Source: Desulfovibrio inopinatus DSM 10711
Lineage (GTDB): Bacteria > Desulfobacterota > Desulfovibrionia > Desulfovibrionales > Desulfovibrionaceae
Direction of reading: 5' to 3'
Assembly: GCF_000429305.1 (NCBI RefSeq)
Contig: NZ_AUBP01000002.1
Coordinates: 248,001 to 312,000 of the forward strand
Length of the DNA stretch: 64,000 nucleotides
Shown here: positions 35,837-44,766 of the stretch, one piece after another
How positions within the stretch are numbered: the first letter of the stretch is position 1
How the letters are laid out: every line of letters begins with the position of its first letter
Translations under genes and position numbers: made by a program
The notes under the pieces: model-generated
Database searches by the model: none
What the model saw: the letters and a program-made list of their open reading frames with translations, nothing else
Told to the model about the DNA's origin: nothing

Positions 35837-35853
35837 TGTTCCGTGGTGGAACA
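35837..35853. promoter_or_regulatory. Putative activator site 1, TGTTC-N7-GAACA
   Basis: A 17-bp palindrome with arms TGTTCC/GGAACA. It lies about 65-81 bp upstream of the -24 element of the aco operon, in the usual enhancer position. It shares sequence and spacing with 35940-35956. Confidence 0.65.
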
Positions 35854-35939
35854 ACGTGGGGGTTGCCTGGTAGAAATGATGAAGGGAGATGTATCTAGTT
35901 GATATTCATTGTTAAAGTGTGTTTTTTGTGAATTGTATC

Positions 35940-35956
35940 TGTTCGAAAATGGAACA
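35940..35956. promoter_or_regulatory. Putative activator site 2, TGTTC-N7-GAACA
   Basis: A second 17-bp TGTTC-N7-GAACA palindrome, 103 bp from the first centre to centre, which places both sites on about the same face of the helix. It abuts a TTGACA (35958-35963) on the acoR side, so it may also allow autoregulation. Confidence 0.65.
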
Positions 35957-36033
35957 CTTGACAGAAATGAAGAAGTTACGTCAGTGATTTGATACAGTAA
36001 ACATACAGCTTTGCATTGCGATGGAGGCCCGAT

Positions 36034-38115
36034 ATGCATTCGCTGATCCGAGATGGAGATGCTTTTGGGATCTGCCACGTTGCGTGTGCGCAGTCTGAAA
36101 CGGTTGAGCTTCCTTTACCACGTCCACGGGAGAGACGGGGGTCTCTTGTGGAGTATTCTCGATGGAAGCGGTTTGTAGAAGGAAAGCATGTAGAGGCAGA
36201 GGACGTTGACCAGACGCTCCTTGATTCGTGGAAACGATGTCGTAATATGGGAGTTGACCCTGCTCCACGAAGTTGCTGGGATTTTGCGCCGATGGCTCAA
36301 CTTGAGCCGTTTTCGACGACGTTAAAAAGAATTTGTACCGATATTGAAGCCACTGCCTACAAAAGTATTCGAGGGCAGGGATTGCTCATTACCATAACCA
36401 ACGCTGACGCTCGCGTTGCCCGCACGTGCGGAGATCTCGACGTGTTGCGCCAAGCTGACAGATTGAATTTTGGACCTGGTGCCAACTGGTCTGAATCAAG
36501 TGTCGGAACCAATGCCATCGGAACCGCTTTGGCAACGGGGCACCCCATGCAGGTTTTTGGTGAGGAACATTTTTGTCGCAGTCACCATGGTTGGTCCTGC
36601 ACGGCAGCTCCAATTTTGGATCCACGTGGCAACATTTGGGGGTGTTTCGATATCTCCGGTACCGCAGATTCGGATCATTCCAAGAACCTTGAATTGGTTT
36701 TGCAAGCGACCCGGGCGTTGGAACAAAAGTTAGCCCGTGTGTATTGTTCTGAGCTTGAAGGGCAGATGACATCGTTGTTCTCTTCCATGTTCAACTCGGT
36801 AACAACAGGTATCTTGTTTCTCAACAGCGCTGGACGGGTGACGAGTGCAAACAGCATTGCCGAATTGCTGTTGTGTTCCAAAGGATGCTCATTGCGAGGG
36901 CGTCGAGCCGATGAGTTGTTTGATTTCGACACGCTCCTTGCCAAAGCCAAGCATGATGCCATGAGCGACCCTGTTGTCTTGCAGTGCCGCGTTAATCCGA
37001 AACTGTATGTTCAGGCTATACCGACTTTCAATTCCAACGGGGTGTGGCTTGATACTATTGTTTCCGTAAGCGAGACACAGCCATTCCGTCATATTTCCAT
37101 TCCAACCATGAAAAGCGGACGGAATGTGTCCGTGCAAGCGGAAACACCGAAGGGCTTTGAGCGCGTCTTGCATGCCAGCCCGGCCATGCGTCAGGTCATT
37201 CGTCAAGCGTCCAACGCGGCTAGAACATTATCCACCGTTCTGTTGACGGGTGAATCCGGTACCGGGAAAGAGCTCTTTGCGCGTGGCATTCACCAGGCCG
37301 GACCGCGCGCCGAAAAACCCTTTATTGCCGTCAACTGCGGCGCTTTTTCCGAAGAACTCGTTCAGAGTGAACTCTTTGGATATTGTGATGGGGCATTTAC
37401 GGGCGCAGCAAAACGCGGCCGTGTAGGAAAGTTCCAGAAAGCGGACAAGGGTGTGCTTTTCTTGGACGAGATTGCAGAAATGCCGCTGTCACAGCAAGTG
37501 AACTTGCTCCGTGCCTTGGAAGAACGTGCCATTGTTCCGGTTGGTGGGACGACTCCGCGACCTGTCGATGTGAAAATCATTGCAGCGACGAACAAAGACT
37601 TGCAGGAGTTGGTCCGACAAGGGCGGTTTCGCGAAGACCTCTTTTATCGCCTGAATGTTGTGGGGATATCCATTCCAGCATTGCGGGCACGTGGTGATGA
37701 TATTCTTTTGCTGGCCAAACATCATTTGCGTCGTTTATGTACGGATTTCGATATTCCGTTTGCTGGTATTGCACCGGATGCCGAAGCGCTGTTGATGTCG
37801 CACGATTGGCCCGGCAATGTCCGCGAGTTGGTGAATTGCCTTGAGTTTGCCGCGAATAACCTTTTTGGAGAACCGCTCAGTGTCGAGCATCTTCCTCCAT
37901 ACCTTCAGGAGAAAGCGGTGAGAGCCCCCGGCGGAGCTGTCAAACGGCAACCGAGTGGTTTTCAGCTTAAGAAGCGGGAAGAAGAGGCGATTCGTCAGGC
38001 GCTGGCCTTCCATCAAGGAAATATCAGCAAAACGGCCAAAGCCCTCGGCATCGGCCGCAATACGTTGTATTCGAAGATGGATCGTTTCGGCATCAAGTTT
38101 GACGATTTGTCATAA
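36034..38115 (+). CDS. acoR: Sigma-54-dependent activator, AcoR-like
   Basis: A 693-residue enhancer-binding protein. Residues 1-300 form a GAF-type sensor typical of AcoR (WKRCRNMGVDPAP; NFGPGANWSESSVGTNAIGT; HHGWSCTAAPI). A PAS-like segment follows. The AAA+ domain has Walker A GESGTGKE (from residue 406), the sigma-54 contact loop GAFTGA (453-458), the DEIAEMPL Walker B and an arginine finger region. The C terminus has a Fis-type HTH (GNISKTAKALGIGRNTLYSK). GGAGG lies 7 bases before the ATG at 36034; a TTG 6 codons earlier is less likely. There is no receiver domain, so it senses its ligand directly. Confidence 0.93.
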   Translation: MHSLIRDGDAFGICHVACAQSETVELPLPRPRERRGSLVEYSRWKRFVEGKHVEAEDVDQTLLDSWKRCRNMGVDPAPRSCWDFAPMAQLEPFSTTLKRICTDIEATAYKSIRGQGLLITITNADARVARTCGDLDVLRQADRLNFGPGANWSESSVGTNAIGTALATGHPMQVFGEEHFCRSHHGWSCTAAPILDPRGNIWGCFDISGTADSDHSKNLELVLQATRALEQKLARVYCSELEGQMTSLFSSMFNSVTTGILFLNSAGRVTSANSIAELLLCSKGCSLRGRRADELFDFDTLLAKAKHDAMSDPVVLQCRVNPKLYVQAIPTFNSNGVWLDTIVSVSETQPFRHISIPTMKSGRNVSVQAETPKGFERVLHASPAMRQVIRQASNAARTLSTVLLTGESGTGKELFARGIHQAGPRAEKPFIAVNCGAFSEELVQSELFGYCDGAFTGAAKRGRVGKFQKADKGVLFLDEIAEMPLSQQVNLLRALEERAIVPVGGTTPRPVDVKIIAATNKDLQELVRQGRFREDLFYRLNVVGISIPALRARGDDILLLAKHHLRRLCTDFDIPFAGIAPDAEALLMSHDWPGNVRELVNCLEFAANNLFGEPLSVEHLPPYLQEKAVRAPGGAVKRQPSGFQLKKREEEAIRQALAFHQGNISKTAKALGIGRNTLYSKMDRFGIKFDDLS

Positions 38116-38145
38116 TCGTTTATTCACAGAGAGAGCTTTTCGTTC

Positions 38146-38192
38146 ACGACAATAACGGCCTGGGGGCTTCACTCCCAGGCCGTTATTGTCGT
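38146..38192. terminator. Bidirectional terminator with a 19-bp perfect stem
   Basis: ACGACAATAACGGCCTGGG (38146-38164) is exactly complementary to 38174-38192 across a 9-base loop. It lies between the convergent acoR and larB genes. Confidence 0.8.
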
Positions 38193-38251
38193 GCCATCCA
38201 CTCCATTCCTCCCGTGAATATCATGAAGGGCAGTGTCCTCTCTCCGGTCGT

Positions 38252-39007
38252 TCAGGATTGGCACATTGCATTGATTTTGCTGGCGGCACAGGCTGCACCG
38301 AAACCGTTGTCGATGTTGACCACCGTGACACCGCTGGCGCAGGAGGTGAGCATGCCAAGGAGTGCGGCCACTCCTGAAAACGCGGCTCCATATCCCACCG
38401 AGGTGGGAACGGCGACAATCGGTTGGGGAACCAGCCCGCCGACAACGCTGGCCAGAGCCCCTTCCATGCCGGCGATAACAATGATGACGTTGGCTCTGCG
38501 AATTTCAGGAAGTCGGTGAAGCAGCCGATGAAGGCCGGCCACACCGACATCGGAAATACAATTGACGTGATTTCCAAACAGCTCACAGGTTATGCGCGCT
38601 TCTTCGGCAACGGGGAGGTCGGAGGTGCCGGCTGTAATGATGGCAATTTCTCCTTCGCGGAAGGAGATGGGGTTGCGTATGAACGTCAAAGCTCGGCCCA
38701 ATTCGTGATACTTCACTTCTGGACAAACAGTCTGCACGTGTGCTGCCATTTCGGGAGAGACACGGGTGGCCAGAATATTGGAATGCTCGGACATTCGGAG
38801 AAATATTTCTCCGACTTGTTCCGGCGTTTTGCCCTCGCCATAGATAACTTCGGGAAAACCATTTCGTAATGGACGGTGTACGTCAAACTTGGTGTGTCCC
38901 AAGTCTACAAACGGAAGGTCGCGAAGTTGTTCAACGCCCTGATTGATATCCAGTGTACCATCTCGAATGCTCGTGAGGAGTTGCTTCAGTGTGTCGTCGT
39001 TATGCAC
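38252..39007 (-). CDS. larB: Nickel pincer cofactor biosynthesis protein LarB
   Basis: A 251-residue protein homologous to LarB, the carboxylase/hydrolase that converts nicotinic acid adenine dinucleotide into the pyridinium dicarboxylate precursor of the nickel-pincer cofactor. Family motifs include LRDLPFVDLGHTKFDVHR, EVIYGEGKTPEQV, TAGTSDLPVAEEA and IVIAGMEGALASVVGGL (PurE-like half). I choose the GTG at 39007 with GGAG 8 bases upstream, because it gives the usual family N terminus; the frame extends to a TTG at 39079 inside a hairpin. It follows larC by 129 bp. Confidence 0.9.
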   Translation of the reverse strand: MHNDDTLKQLLTSIRDGTLDINQGVEQLRDLPFVDLGHTKFDVHRPLRNGFPEVIYGEGKTPEQVGEIFLRMSEHSNILATRVSPEMAAHVQTVCPEVKYHELGRALTFIRNPISFREGEIAIITAGTSDLPVAEEARITCELFGNHVNCISDVGVAGLHRLLHRLPEIRRANVIIVIAGMEGALASVVGGLVPQPIVAVPTSVGYGAAFSGVAALLGMLTSCASGVTVVNIDNGFGAACAASKINAMCQS

Positions 39008-39064
39008 CGTGTACGCTCCAAGAATTGAACAGAGCTCTTGAGGCTGTTCGTCGTAGAGAAGAAT

Positions 39065-39104
39065 AACAGGGACAGGCAATTGTTTTGCATTGCCTGCCCC
39101 TGTT
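39065..39104 (-). terminator. Hairpin between larC and larB
   Basis: AACAGGGACAGGCAAT (39065-39080) pairs with 39089-39104 with one mismatch across TGTTTTGC. On the minus strand it is followed by a moderately T-rich ATTCTTCTC, so it may attenuate transcription into larB. Confidence 0.6.
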
Positions 39105-39136
39105 CTCGTTATCGCTTTTTGAAGAGGGGAATAGGG

Positions 39137-39970
39137 TCAGGAGTCCATTTCCGTGACAGCAAGATGGACACGAAGGACATTGGGGATTTCCGTTTCACGG
39201 TGCCCAATGCCGTATCCGGTCCGTTGTGTCGTCATGGCGGGAGTGTCGGTAAATGTATCCACGAGTGAAGCAAGAATGGCGGCGCCGGTGGGTGTTGTCA
39301 TTTCGTGTTGTGTCCTGCCTCGTGTGGTCGGGATGCCGTGGAGTATTTCGACCGTGGCCGGTGCCGGGACCGGAATGAGTCCATGGACACAGTGAGAGAA
39401 GCCACCTCCAAGTTCCACAGGAGACGCCCATACTGCATCGACACTCAGTCGATGATAGCAAATCGCCGCACCGACAATGTCGACGATGGAGTCGGTGGCG
39501 CCGACTTCGTGAAAATGGACTTCATCGGCAGGTTTCCCGTGAACGTGGGATTCTGCCTGCGCAACCTTCCGAAATATTTTCATGCTGGTCTCTTTGACCG
39601 CATCGGACAATGTGCTTGCCATAATAATGGATTCAATATCCCGAAGATTACGATAGTCGCCATGAGCATGTCCGCAACCATGGTGATGATGTGCGTGTTC
39701 ATGGCCGTGGGTGTGTTCATGATGATGTTCATGTCCATGGGATTCATGATGATGACTGTGCTGCTGATGTTTTTTTAAGATGACATCAACGCGTGTGCCG
39801 CAAATACCGCAGCGGGAATCGGAGGTGACGCGCAGTTCGAACTCATCGTCAATACCAAGTTTACTCAGCTCCGCTTGCACATAGTCCAATTCTACCCCAA
39901 GGTTCATCATAGCGGCTAAGTTCATGTCTCCGCTTATCCCGGCAAAGCAGTCGTAGTACAGTATATTCAT
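39137..39970 (-). CDS. larC: Nickel insertion protein LarC, N-terminal (LarC1) part only
   Basis: A 277-residue protein matching the first part of LarC: MNILYYDCFAGISGDMNLAA, HFHEVGATDSIVDIVGAA, ATVEILHGIPTTRG and TGYGIGHRE. It is the CTP-dependent nickel insertase of the pincer-cofactor pathway. Residues about 68-104 are an extreme His-rich insert, a likely nickel store. The frame stops right after IPNVLRVHLAVTEMDS, where full LarC continues into the LarC2 domain (in Lactiplantibacillus plantarum through ribosomal frameshifting). Only 129 bp remain before larB, so no LarC2 is encoded here. MNESS (39985) is an alternative start. Confidence 0.88.
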   Translation of the reverse strand: MNILYYDCFAGISGDMNLAAMMNLGVELDYVQAELSKLGIDDEFELRVTSDSRCGICGTRVDVILKKHQQHSHHHESHGHEHHHEHTHGHEHAHHHHGCGHAHGDYRNLRDIESIIMASTLSDAVKETSMKIFRKVAQAESHVHGKPADEVHFHEVGATDSIVDIVGAAICYHRLSVDAVWASPVELGGGFSHCVHGLIPVPAPATVEILHGIPTTRGRTQHEMTTPTGAAILASLVDTFTDTPAMTTQRTGYGIGHRETEIPNVLRVHLAVTEMDS

Positions 39971-40416
39971 GGATGACTCGTTCATGTTTTTCGGTAGGGC
40001 AAGAGCGCCGGCATTGAAACCATGTAGCCTTTCGTTCCGACTGTTCAGTGATGGCAGTATACAGTAGCGTCGGAGAAGGACCGAGGTTGTGGGCAAACAG
40101 CCTCATTTCAGCGGGTTATCATGCGTTGTGTGAGGAGCTTGCATGTTTTTGACGCGTATTTTCGTCAGATGTCTCACATACATCATGGTAGGGAGGTACG
40201 GTACACGTTGTTACCCCCAATGGGCAAGAGCCGTGTTCATTAGGAAGACAAAATTTGAATTTCTGACCGTGGCTATGAAGACACGATCTATGATTCTTGG
40301 GCAACGCTCCCAATCGACACTTATAAATATTATTGATGTTGTTCTTCTTTCTGTGGAGGAGTAACGATAAGAATAAAGATTTATTCGTTGAATCAAAAAT
40401 TCAAACGGAGGCACGT

Positions 40417-40995
40417 ATGCGTATGAAATATTCGATGATTGGAATTGCTGGTATTCTTTGTTTTTTCCTTCTTTCTTCCCCTCAGCGCGTGATGGCACAA
40501 GAGGTGAATGACGGAAACGCTGAGAAGGGACAGCAAAACGAAATGCAACCGCCTGACATGATGCATGAAATGATGGAAAAGATGATGGGGGCTTCTGGAA
40601 AAGGGAAGGGGATGGAGCGCCATGTCATGAAGAAGATGTCCTTGATGGAGCAACTCATGACCTTGTCGCCGGAACAGCGAGCTTCCTACTTAGATGCCGT
40701 GACGAAGAGCCAGAAGCAGGCCTTGGATATCAGAGAGGAGTCTTTGTTGGCCCAAATGGCATTGCAAGACGCTCTGTCGGCAGAACAATTCAACAAGGCT
40801 AAGGCGACAGAATTGGCGAAAAAACTGGCTGAAACTGCGGCAAAAAGCACGCAAAATAAGTTGGAGCTTGTTATTTCGTTACGTGCAATGGGATTATCTG
40901 CAGAAACGATTTCACAGTTTGGACTGTACCCGGTGGGCAAGAAGGCTGGCCCTAAAGGCATGATGCCCAAGCCAAAGATGCCGGGAAAAATGTAG
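40417..40995 (+). CDS. Periplasmic ZraP/Spy-like heavy-metal-associated protein
   Basis: A 192-residue protein with a signal peptide (MIGIAGILCFFLLSSPQRVMA, cleavage near residue 27). A Met-rich segment follows (MMHEMMEKMMGA), then a helical body with the LSPEQRASYLDAVTKSQKQA and MALQDALSAEQFNKAKATEL pattern of ZraP/CpxP/Spy proteins, and a Lys/Pro/Met-rich tail. Such proteins are periplasmic chaperones or metal sensors. ACGGAGG lies 6 bases before the ATG at 40417. No two-component partner is adjacent. Confidence 0.78.
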   Translation: MRMKYSMIGIAGILCFFLLSSPQRVMAQEVNDGNAEKGQQNEMQPPDMMHEMMEKMMGASGKGKGMERHVMKKMSLMEQLMTLSPEQRASYLDAVTKSQKQALDIREESLLAQMALQDALSAEQFNKAKATELAKKLAETAAKSTQNKLELVISLRAMGLSAETISQFGLYPVGKKAGPKGMMPKPKMPGKM

Positions 40996-41158
40996 CCGTT
41001 CAGATTCATGGAGCACAGGTGCGCTGATACAGTATATCGGTGTTGCCGGTTCTCCCTGTCATATTTCCTAAAGTGGATGTACGTATCGAGGTACTTGGTT
41101 TAGAGGATATGGCTGTATGAGGCGGGTTACGAGAGTTTCAGAACATAGAGAGGTAACC

Positions 41159-41485
41159 ATGTCAGGACAATGGAAAAAAATCCTTCTGTCGAGCGCGCTT
41201 GTTGTATTGATGACGGCGTGTACGCGGGGAGCTTTCTGTCCCCAATCAATGGATGGTTGGGGAGGGATGATGGGGCCTGGCTTTTGGGGAGGAGGTATTA
41301 TGTGGATCATATGGCTTATTCTCATAGTCGTTATTATTTATTTTGTCGTTGGTTTCGGCAATAAGTCCGGGTCGTTTCCGGGGGCGAGGCGCGAGAGTGC
41401 TCTGGATATTCTCAAGAAGCGATACGCGCGAGGGGAGATATCCAAAGCAGAGTATGAAGAGTTGAAAAGAGATATTGCAGATTGA
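41159..41485 (+). CDS. SHOCT-domain membrane lipoprotein-like protein
   Basis: A 108-residue protein. The N terminus has a lipobox-like LMTAC (Cys at about 21), followed by a Gly/Trp/Met-rich loop and one transmembrane helix (IMWIIWLILIVVIIYFVVGF). The C-terminal SHOCT motif is ALDILKKRYARGEISKAEYE. SHOCT domains mediate oligomerisation; the role is unknown. AGAGAGG lies 5-6 bases before the ATG. It follows the ZraP-like gene in the same direction, and the two are often linked to envelope or metal stress. Confidence 0.78.
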   Translation: MSGQWKKILLSSALVVLMTACTRGAFCPQSMDGWGGMMGPGFWGGGIMWIIWLILIVVIIYFVVGFGNKSGSFPGARRESALDILKKRYARGEISKAEYEELKRDIAD

Positions 41486-41721
41486 ACGGGGCTTCTCACT
41501 TCATAATGAATAGGGACATGTACAGCACGCAAAACTCTGTGGTGTGAGGTTGTAATGGGTTCTCTCCATAGGGCGTAGGGGACAAAAGAAGCATACCACG
41601 TTGGCGGAATATATCGTACAAGGGGATGGCGTTGATTGCATAATGTAATGCACTCATGTGGACGACATGCCCTTGGCGTGTTTGATTTGATTGTTCAACG
41701 AAAAAGCATGTATCTTTTATG

Positions 41722-42612
41722 ATGGACCCCCAAACGTTACACCGAAAGTTACGAAGTCTTCTCGCGCATCCTGTACCGCAAACCCGCCTGACACACCTTC
41801 CGTTTCTCGGAATGTTATCATTTACGATGGCCCATAGGATTCATTCGGTTTGTCCCTCCAAATCCGCTATTGTTTTTGTTCTTGGAGGCATGAAGACCGT
41901 CACGCGCGGGGAGGAGCGCATTACCGTGCGTTCCGGTGAAGGATTCTTTTTCCCCGCTCGGATGGAAACAACCATTGAGAACATCCCTGATGGGCAAACG
42001 GGGCGATACGAGGCCTTATGTCTGACATACGACGAAGATATGATTGCTCGTGTTGCTGCCGAACATCCACATTCAGCAAGTGCTCCGGTGCATACACTCG
42101 AGTCATTTCGCATCCCATGTGATGGCGTCATTGAATCTTCAGCGGCCCATGTATTGGAAATGGCTGCCAGCGACCAGGAGAATGAACGTCTCATTGCCTT
42201 GTGTCGCGAAGAATTGTTGTTGGTCGTTGCGGGAAAAACAGATTGCATTGCGTTTTTATGGGAAGCTGCGTCTTCGTGGAGTTCTCGGTGTAGTGCTCTT
42301 GTGGGAATGGATCCGGGCCGTGCATGGACTGCCGAAGGTATCGCAGAAAGATTAGGCACGAGTGAACGAACGTTGCGGCGCCATCTGAAGAATGAGGGAA
42401 CCGGGGTTACACACATCCTTCGTGAAGTACGCCTTCATACAGGCTTGGCCCTGCTCCAGGTTGGGAATACGTCGGTCAGTGAAGCCGCATATCGTTGTGG
42501 ATATAACTCGGCTTCACGCTTTGCGGGACTTTTTAAGGAACGGTTTGGTGTGAGTCCGAGTGAAGTGTTGCAGTGTTGTGCCGTTTCGGGGCAACCTTTG
42601 GCCGAATCGTGA
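41722..42612 (+). CDS. AraC family regulator
   Basis: A 296-residue regulator with an N-terminal cupin-like sensor (SAIVFVLGGMKTVTRGEE, VRSGEGFFFPARMETTIENI) and a C-terminal AraC HTH (IAERLGTSERTLRRHLKNEG; YRCGYNSASRFAGLFKERFG). Start codons at 41719 and 41722 are adjacent, and no ribosome binding site is evident. It lies 53 bp upstream of the PEBP gene in the same direction, which is its most likely target. Confidence 0.85.
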   Translation: MDPQTLHRKLRSLLAHPVPQTRLTHLPFLGMLSFTMAHRIHSVCPSKSAIVFVLGGMKTVTRGEERITVRSGEGFFFPARMETTIENIPDGQTGRYEALCLTYDEDMIARVAAEHPHSASAPVHTLESFRIPCDGVIESSAAHVLEMAASDQENERLIALCREELLLVVAGKTDCIAFLWEAASSWSSRCSALVGMDPGRAWTAEGIAERLGTSERTLRRHLKNEGTGVTHILREVRLHTGLALLQVGNTSVSEAAYRCGYNSASRFAGLFKERFGVSPSEVLQCCAVSGQPLAES

Positions 42613-42665
42613 TAATACATTCATCGCGCCGATGGTAGACCACCTTCAGCACAAGGAGGAAATAC

Positions 42666-43235
42666 ATGCGAAGAACTGTTGTTGGTATGTTGGCGTTGCT
42701 CATCGTCAGCACGGTATTGGTGTTTTCGACACAGGGAAGCTGGGCTGCGGATTTTACGCTGACCAGTCCAACGGTCGAAAATGGGGGAACATTGGCCGAT
42801 GCCCATCTTTTCAAAGGATTCGGCTGTTCAGGGGATAACGTCTCTCCGGCGTTGTCGTGGTCAAATCCGCCTTCCGGTACAAAGAGCTTTGCGCTGATGG
42901 TCTATGATCCGGATGCCCCAACGGGAAGTGGTTGGTGGCACTGGGTCGTCTTTAATATCCCGGCGTCCGTGTATGAGCTGGCCGAAGGTGCCGGAAATCC
43001 TGGAGGCACCCTGCCAGCCGGTGCCGTACAAAGCCGGACCGACTTCGGTTCTCCGGGATACGGTGGGGCGTGTCCTCCAAAAGGCCATGGTGCGCATCAC
43101 TACATTTTTACAGTTTATGCCCTTGATGTTGAAAAAATCGATCTGGGACCGGAGAGTTCCGCCGCTATGGTCGGTTTTTATTTGAATGCGCATACCCTTG
43201 GAAAGGCATCCCTTACCGCGACCTATGGTCGCTAG
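42666..43235 (+). CDS. Periplasmic YbhB/YbcL (PEBP, Raf-kinase-inhibitor-like) protein
   Basis: A 189-residue protein with a signal peptide (LALLIVSTVLVFSTQGSWA, cleavage near residue 28) and the PEBP fold motifs LSWSNPPSGTKSFALMVYDPDAPTGSG, WWHWVVFNI and GYGGACPPKGHGAHHYIFTV. These bind phosphorylated or amphiphilic small ligands; the bacterial role is mostly unknown. AAGGAGG lies 7 bases before the ATG. It is probably regulated by the AraC protein just upstream. Confidence 0.9.
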   Translation: MRRTVVGMLALLIVSTVLVFSTQGSWAADFTLTSPTVENGGTLADAHLFKGFGCSGDNVSPALSWSNPPSGTKSFALMVYDPDAPTGSGWWHWVVFNIPASVYELAEGAGNPGGTLPAGAVQSRTDFGSPGYGGACPPKGHGAHHYIFTVYALDVEKIDLGPESSAAMVGFYLNAHTLGKASLTATYGR

Positions 43236-43305
43236 TTTTAGTCATACCGGTTCCGCTGATCACCTTTTGATAACGGCGGAGCTTGAGTCTCACAGCACAT
43301 CGTTC

Positions 43306-43344
43306 AAGGCGGCTCGGTTAACTTTCAGTTGACCGAGCCGCCTT
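43306..43344 (+). terminator. Terminator after the PEBP gene
   Basis: AAGGCGGCTCGGT (43306-43318) pairs exactly with 43332-43344. It lies 71 bp after the stop at 43235. The 3' flank CGTCTTGTG is weakly T-rich. Confidence 0.65.
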
Positions 43345-43512
43345 CGTCTTGTGATATGATTTAAGGATTGTTTTTCTACGTGCCATGCGTTGCCCAAAAT
43401 GTTTGGGCAGCGTAGAGTCACATGCTGCCAATACAGGGACGTTGTGCTGTGCGGGATGCACACGTCCTTCCCGATAGTTATGACTGTGCGATTTGCTTTG
43501 GAGGACGTTCCC

Positions 43513-44229
43513 ATGACCGAAATGATTGCTCCGCACCGATTGGACTTGATTTGTTTGATCGTCTCAATGGCGGTTTTCTCAGCGTATCACCTGTTTGTCT
43601 GGTGGAAATTGAAGAAGAATCCCATGTATACGCTTTACGGCGCAATAAAGTTAGCAAAAGCGGCCTGGGTTGTGAGCATTATGGAAGATAAAAAAGATAT
43701 TCTTGCGGTTCAAACGTTGCGCAACTGGACCATGGGCGCCACATTTCTCGCGTCGACGTCCATCCTGCTGGCTGTCGGCTTGCTGACATTGTCTGGTCAA
43801 GGCGATAAATTGGGTCAGATATGGCACACGGTGAATCTGTTCGGTTCGACGACACAAAGTACAATTACATTGAAATTATTGGTTATTCTCGGAAATCTGT
43901 TCATTGCGTTCTTTAGTTTTTCTTTCTCTATACGTCTCTTTAGCCATGTGGGGTTCATTATCAATACCCCTCCGGTCGATGGGAACTATGGAACATCAAT
44001 GACATTTGTTGCCATGCAACTCAATAAAGCAGGAAGCTACTTCCATATTGGCATGCGCGCCTATTATTTCCTCGTTCCGCTCATCTTCTGGCTGTTTGGT
44101 CCCCTTTTCATGGTTGTTTCCACCTTAACCGTCGTCATCATCATTGCTCGTATCGACAAAACTCCGAAATTGGAGTGTAGCTATCTGGCAGGATTCTTCA
44201 AGGAGAACTGTCGATTGACTCAGAAGTAG
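43513..44229 (+). CDS. DUF599 family membrane protein
   Basis: A 238-residue inner-membrane protein with four to five helices. Recognisable DUF599 features: LICLIVSMAVFSAYHLFVWW, RNWTMGATFLASTSILLAVG, and the Arg/Ser-rich FSFSIRLFSHVGFIINTPP. Function is unknown. TTGGAGGAC lies before the ATG at 43513, which is preferred over the far upstream ATG of the long frame. It ends where the AT-rich island begins. Confidence 0.82.
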   Translation: MTEMIAPHRLDLICLIVSMAVFSAYHLFVWWKLKKNPMYTLYGAIKLAKAAWVVSIMEDKKDILAVQTLRNWTMGATFLASTSILLAVGLLTLSGQGDKLGQIWHTVNLFGSTTQSTITLKLLVILGNLFIAFFSFSFSIRLFSHVGFIINTPPVDGNYGTSMTFVAMQLNKAGSYFHIGMRAYYFLVPLIFWLFGPLFMVVSTLTVVIIIARIDKTPKLECSYLAGFFKENCRLTQK

Positions 44230-44766
44230 ACAAAATGGTAAAAAAAATTAAATGGAGCAATGCTTTTGTGACGCTTCTGAACAAATGTGGCATAGTCTGA
44301 AATAGTGCTTATCACATTGCTTAGTCGTTGTTTCTTGCAAAGCTCCATGATGTCTCTAATGTTTTGTAATTCCATTTCTTAACTGTAGTGACTTGACGTG
44401 TGTACTGTACACATTGCAATCACTGAGCATGTCAATGATCAAAAGGCTATTCTAAGATAGGATTGAAATAATATATTCCTTTTCGTAGCAAGAGCACCTC
44501 CCAATTTACATATAACAATGATCCAATATTGCTTGTGCAAAATGGAGTCTGTATGGATAGGTGTGTATGTTGATGATCCCCCAACAGAATTCTTATCTCC
44601 CGCTAACAATGAGGGATGAGCCTTTTTTGTTGATTGTCAATCACTGTTTAACAGGATTGATTGTTTATGTTGTGTATAGTGTGTAGAATTTTTCGTAAAT
44701 CTTATTCCCTGTAGAGTTGTGAAGGCTTGTGATATCTATTTTTTTATAGAGGGGTATGTTCTAAAG
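44230..44766. other. AT-rich gene-free stretch at the left edge of the island
   Basis: No credible ORF. Base composition shifts clearly to A/T from about 44230. It holds a short inverted repeat (TTGATTGTCAATCA, about 44629-44642, with a further GATTGATTG copy near 44655) and a TATAGT near 44675 that could be a -10. No integrase, direct repeat or tRNA marks the boundary. Confidence 0.4.

Noticed and set aside
39007-39137. Possible frameshifted LarC2 domain after larC
   Set aside because: Only about 130 bp are free before larB, far too short for the roughly 130-150-residue LarC2 domain in any frame.
44230-44766. Search for integrase, direct repeats or tRNA at the left edge of the island
   Set aside because: None found; the island is called from composition and gene content only.
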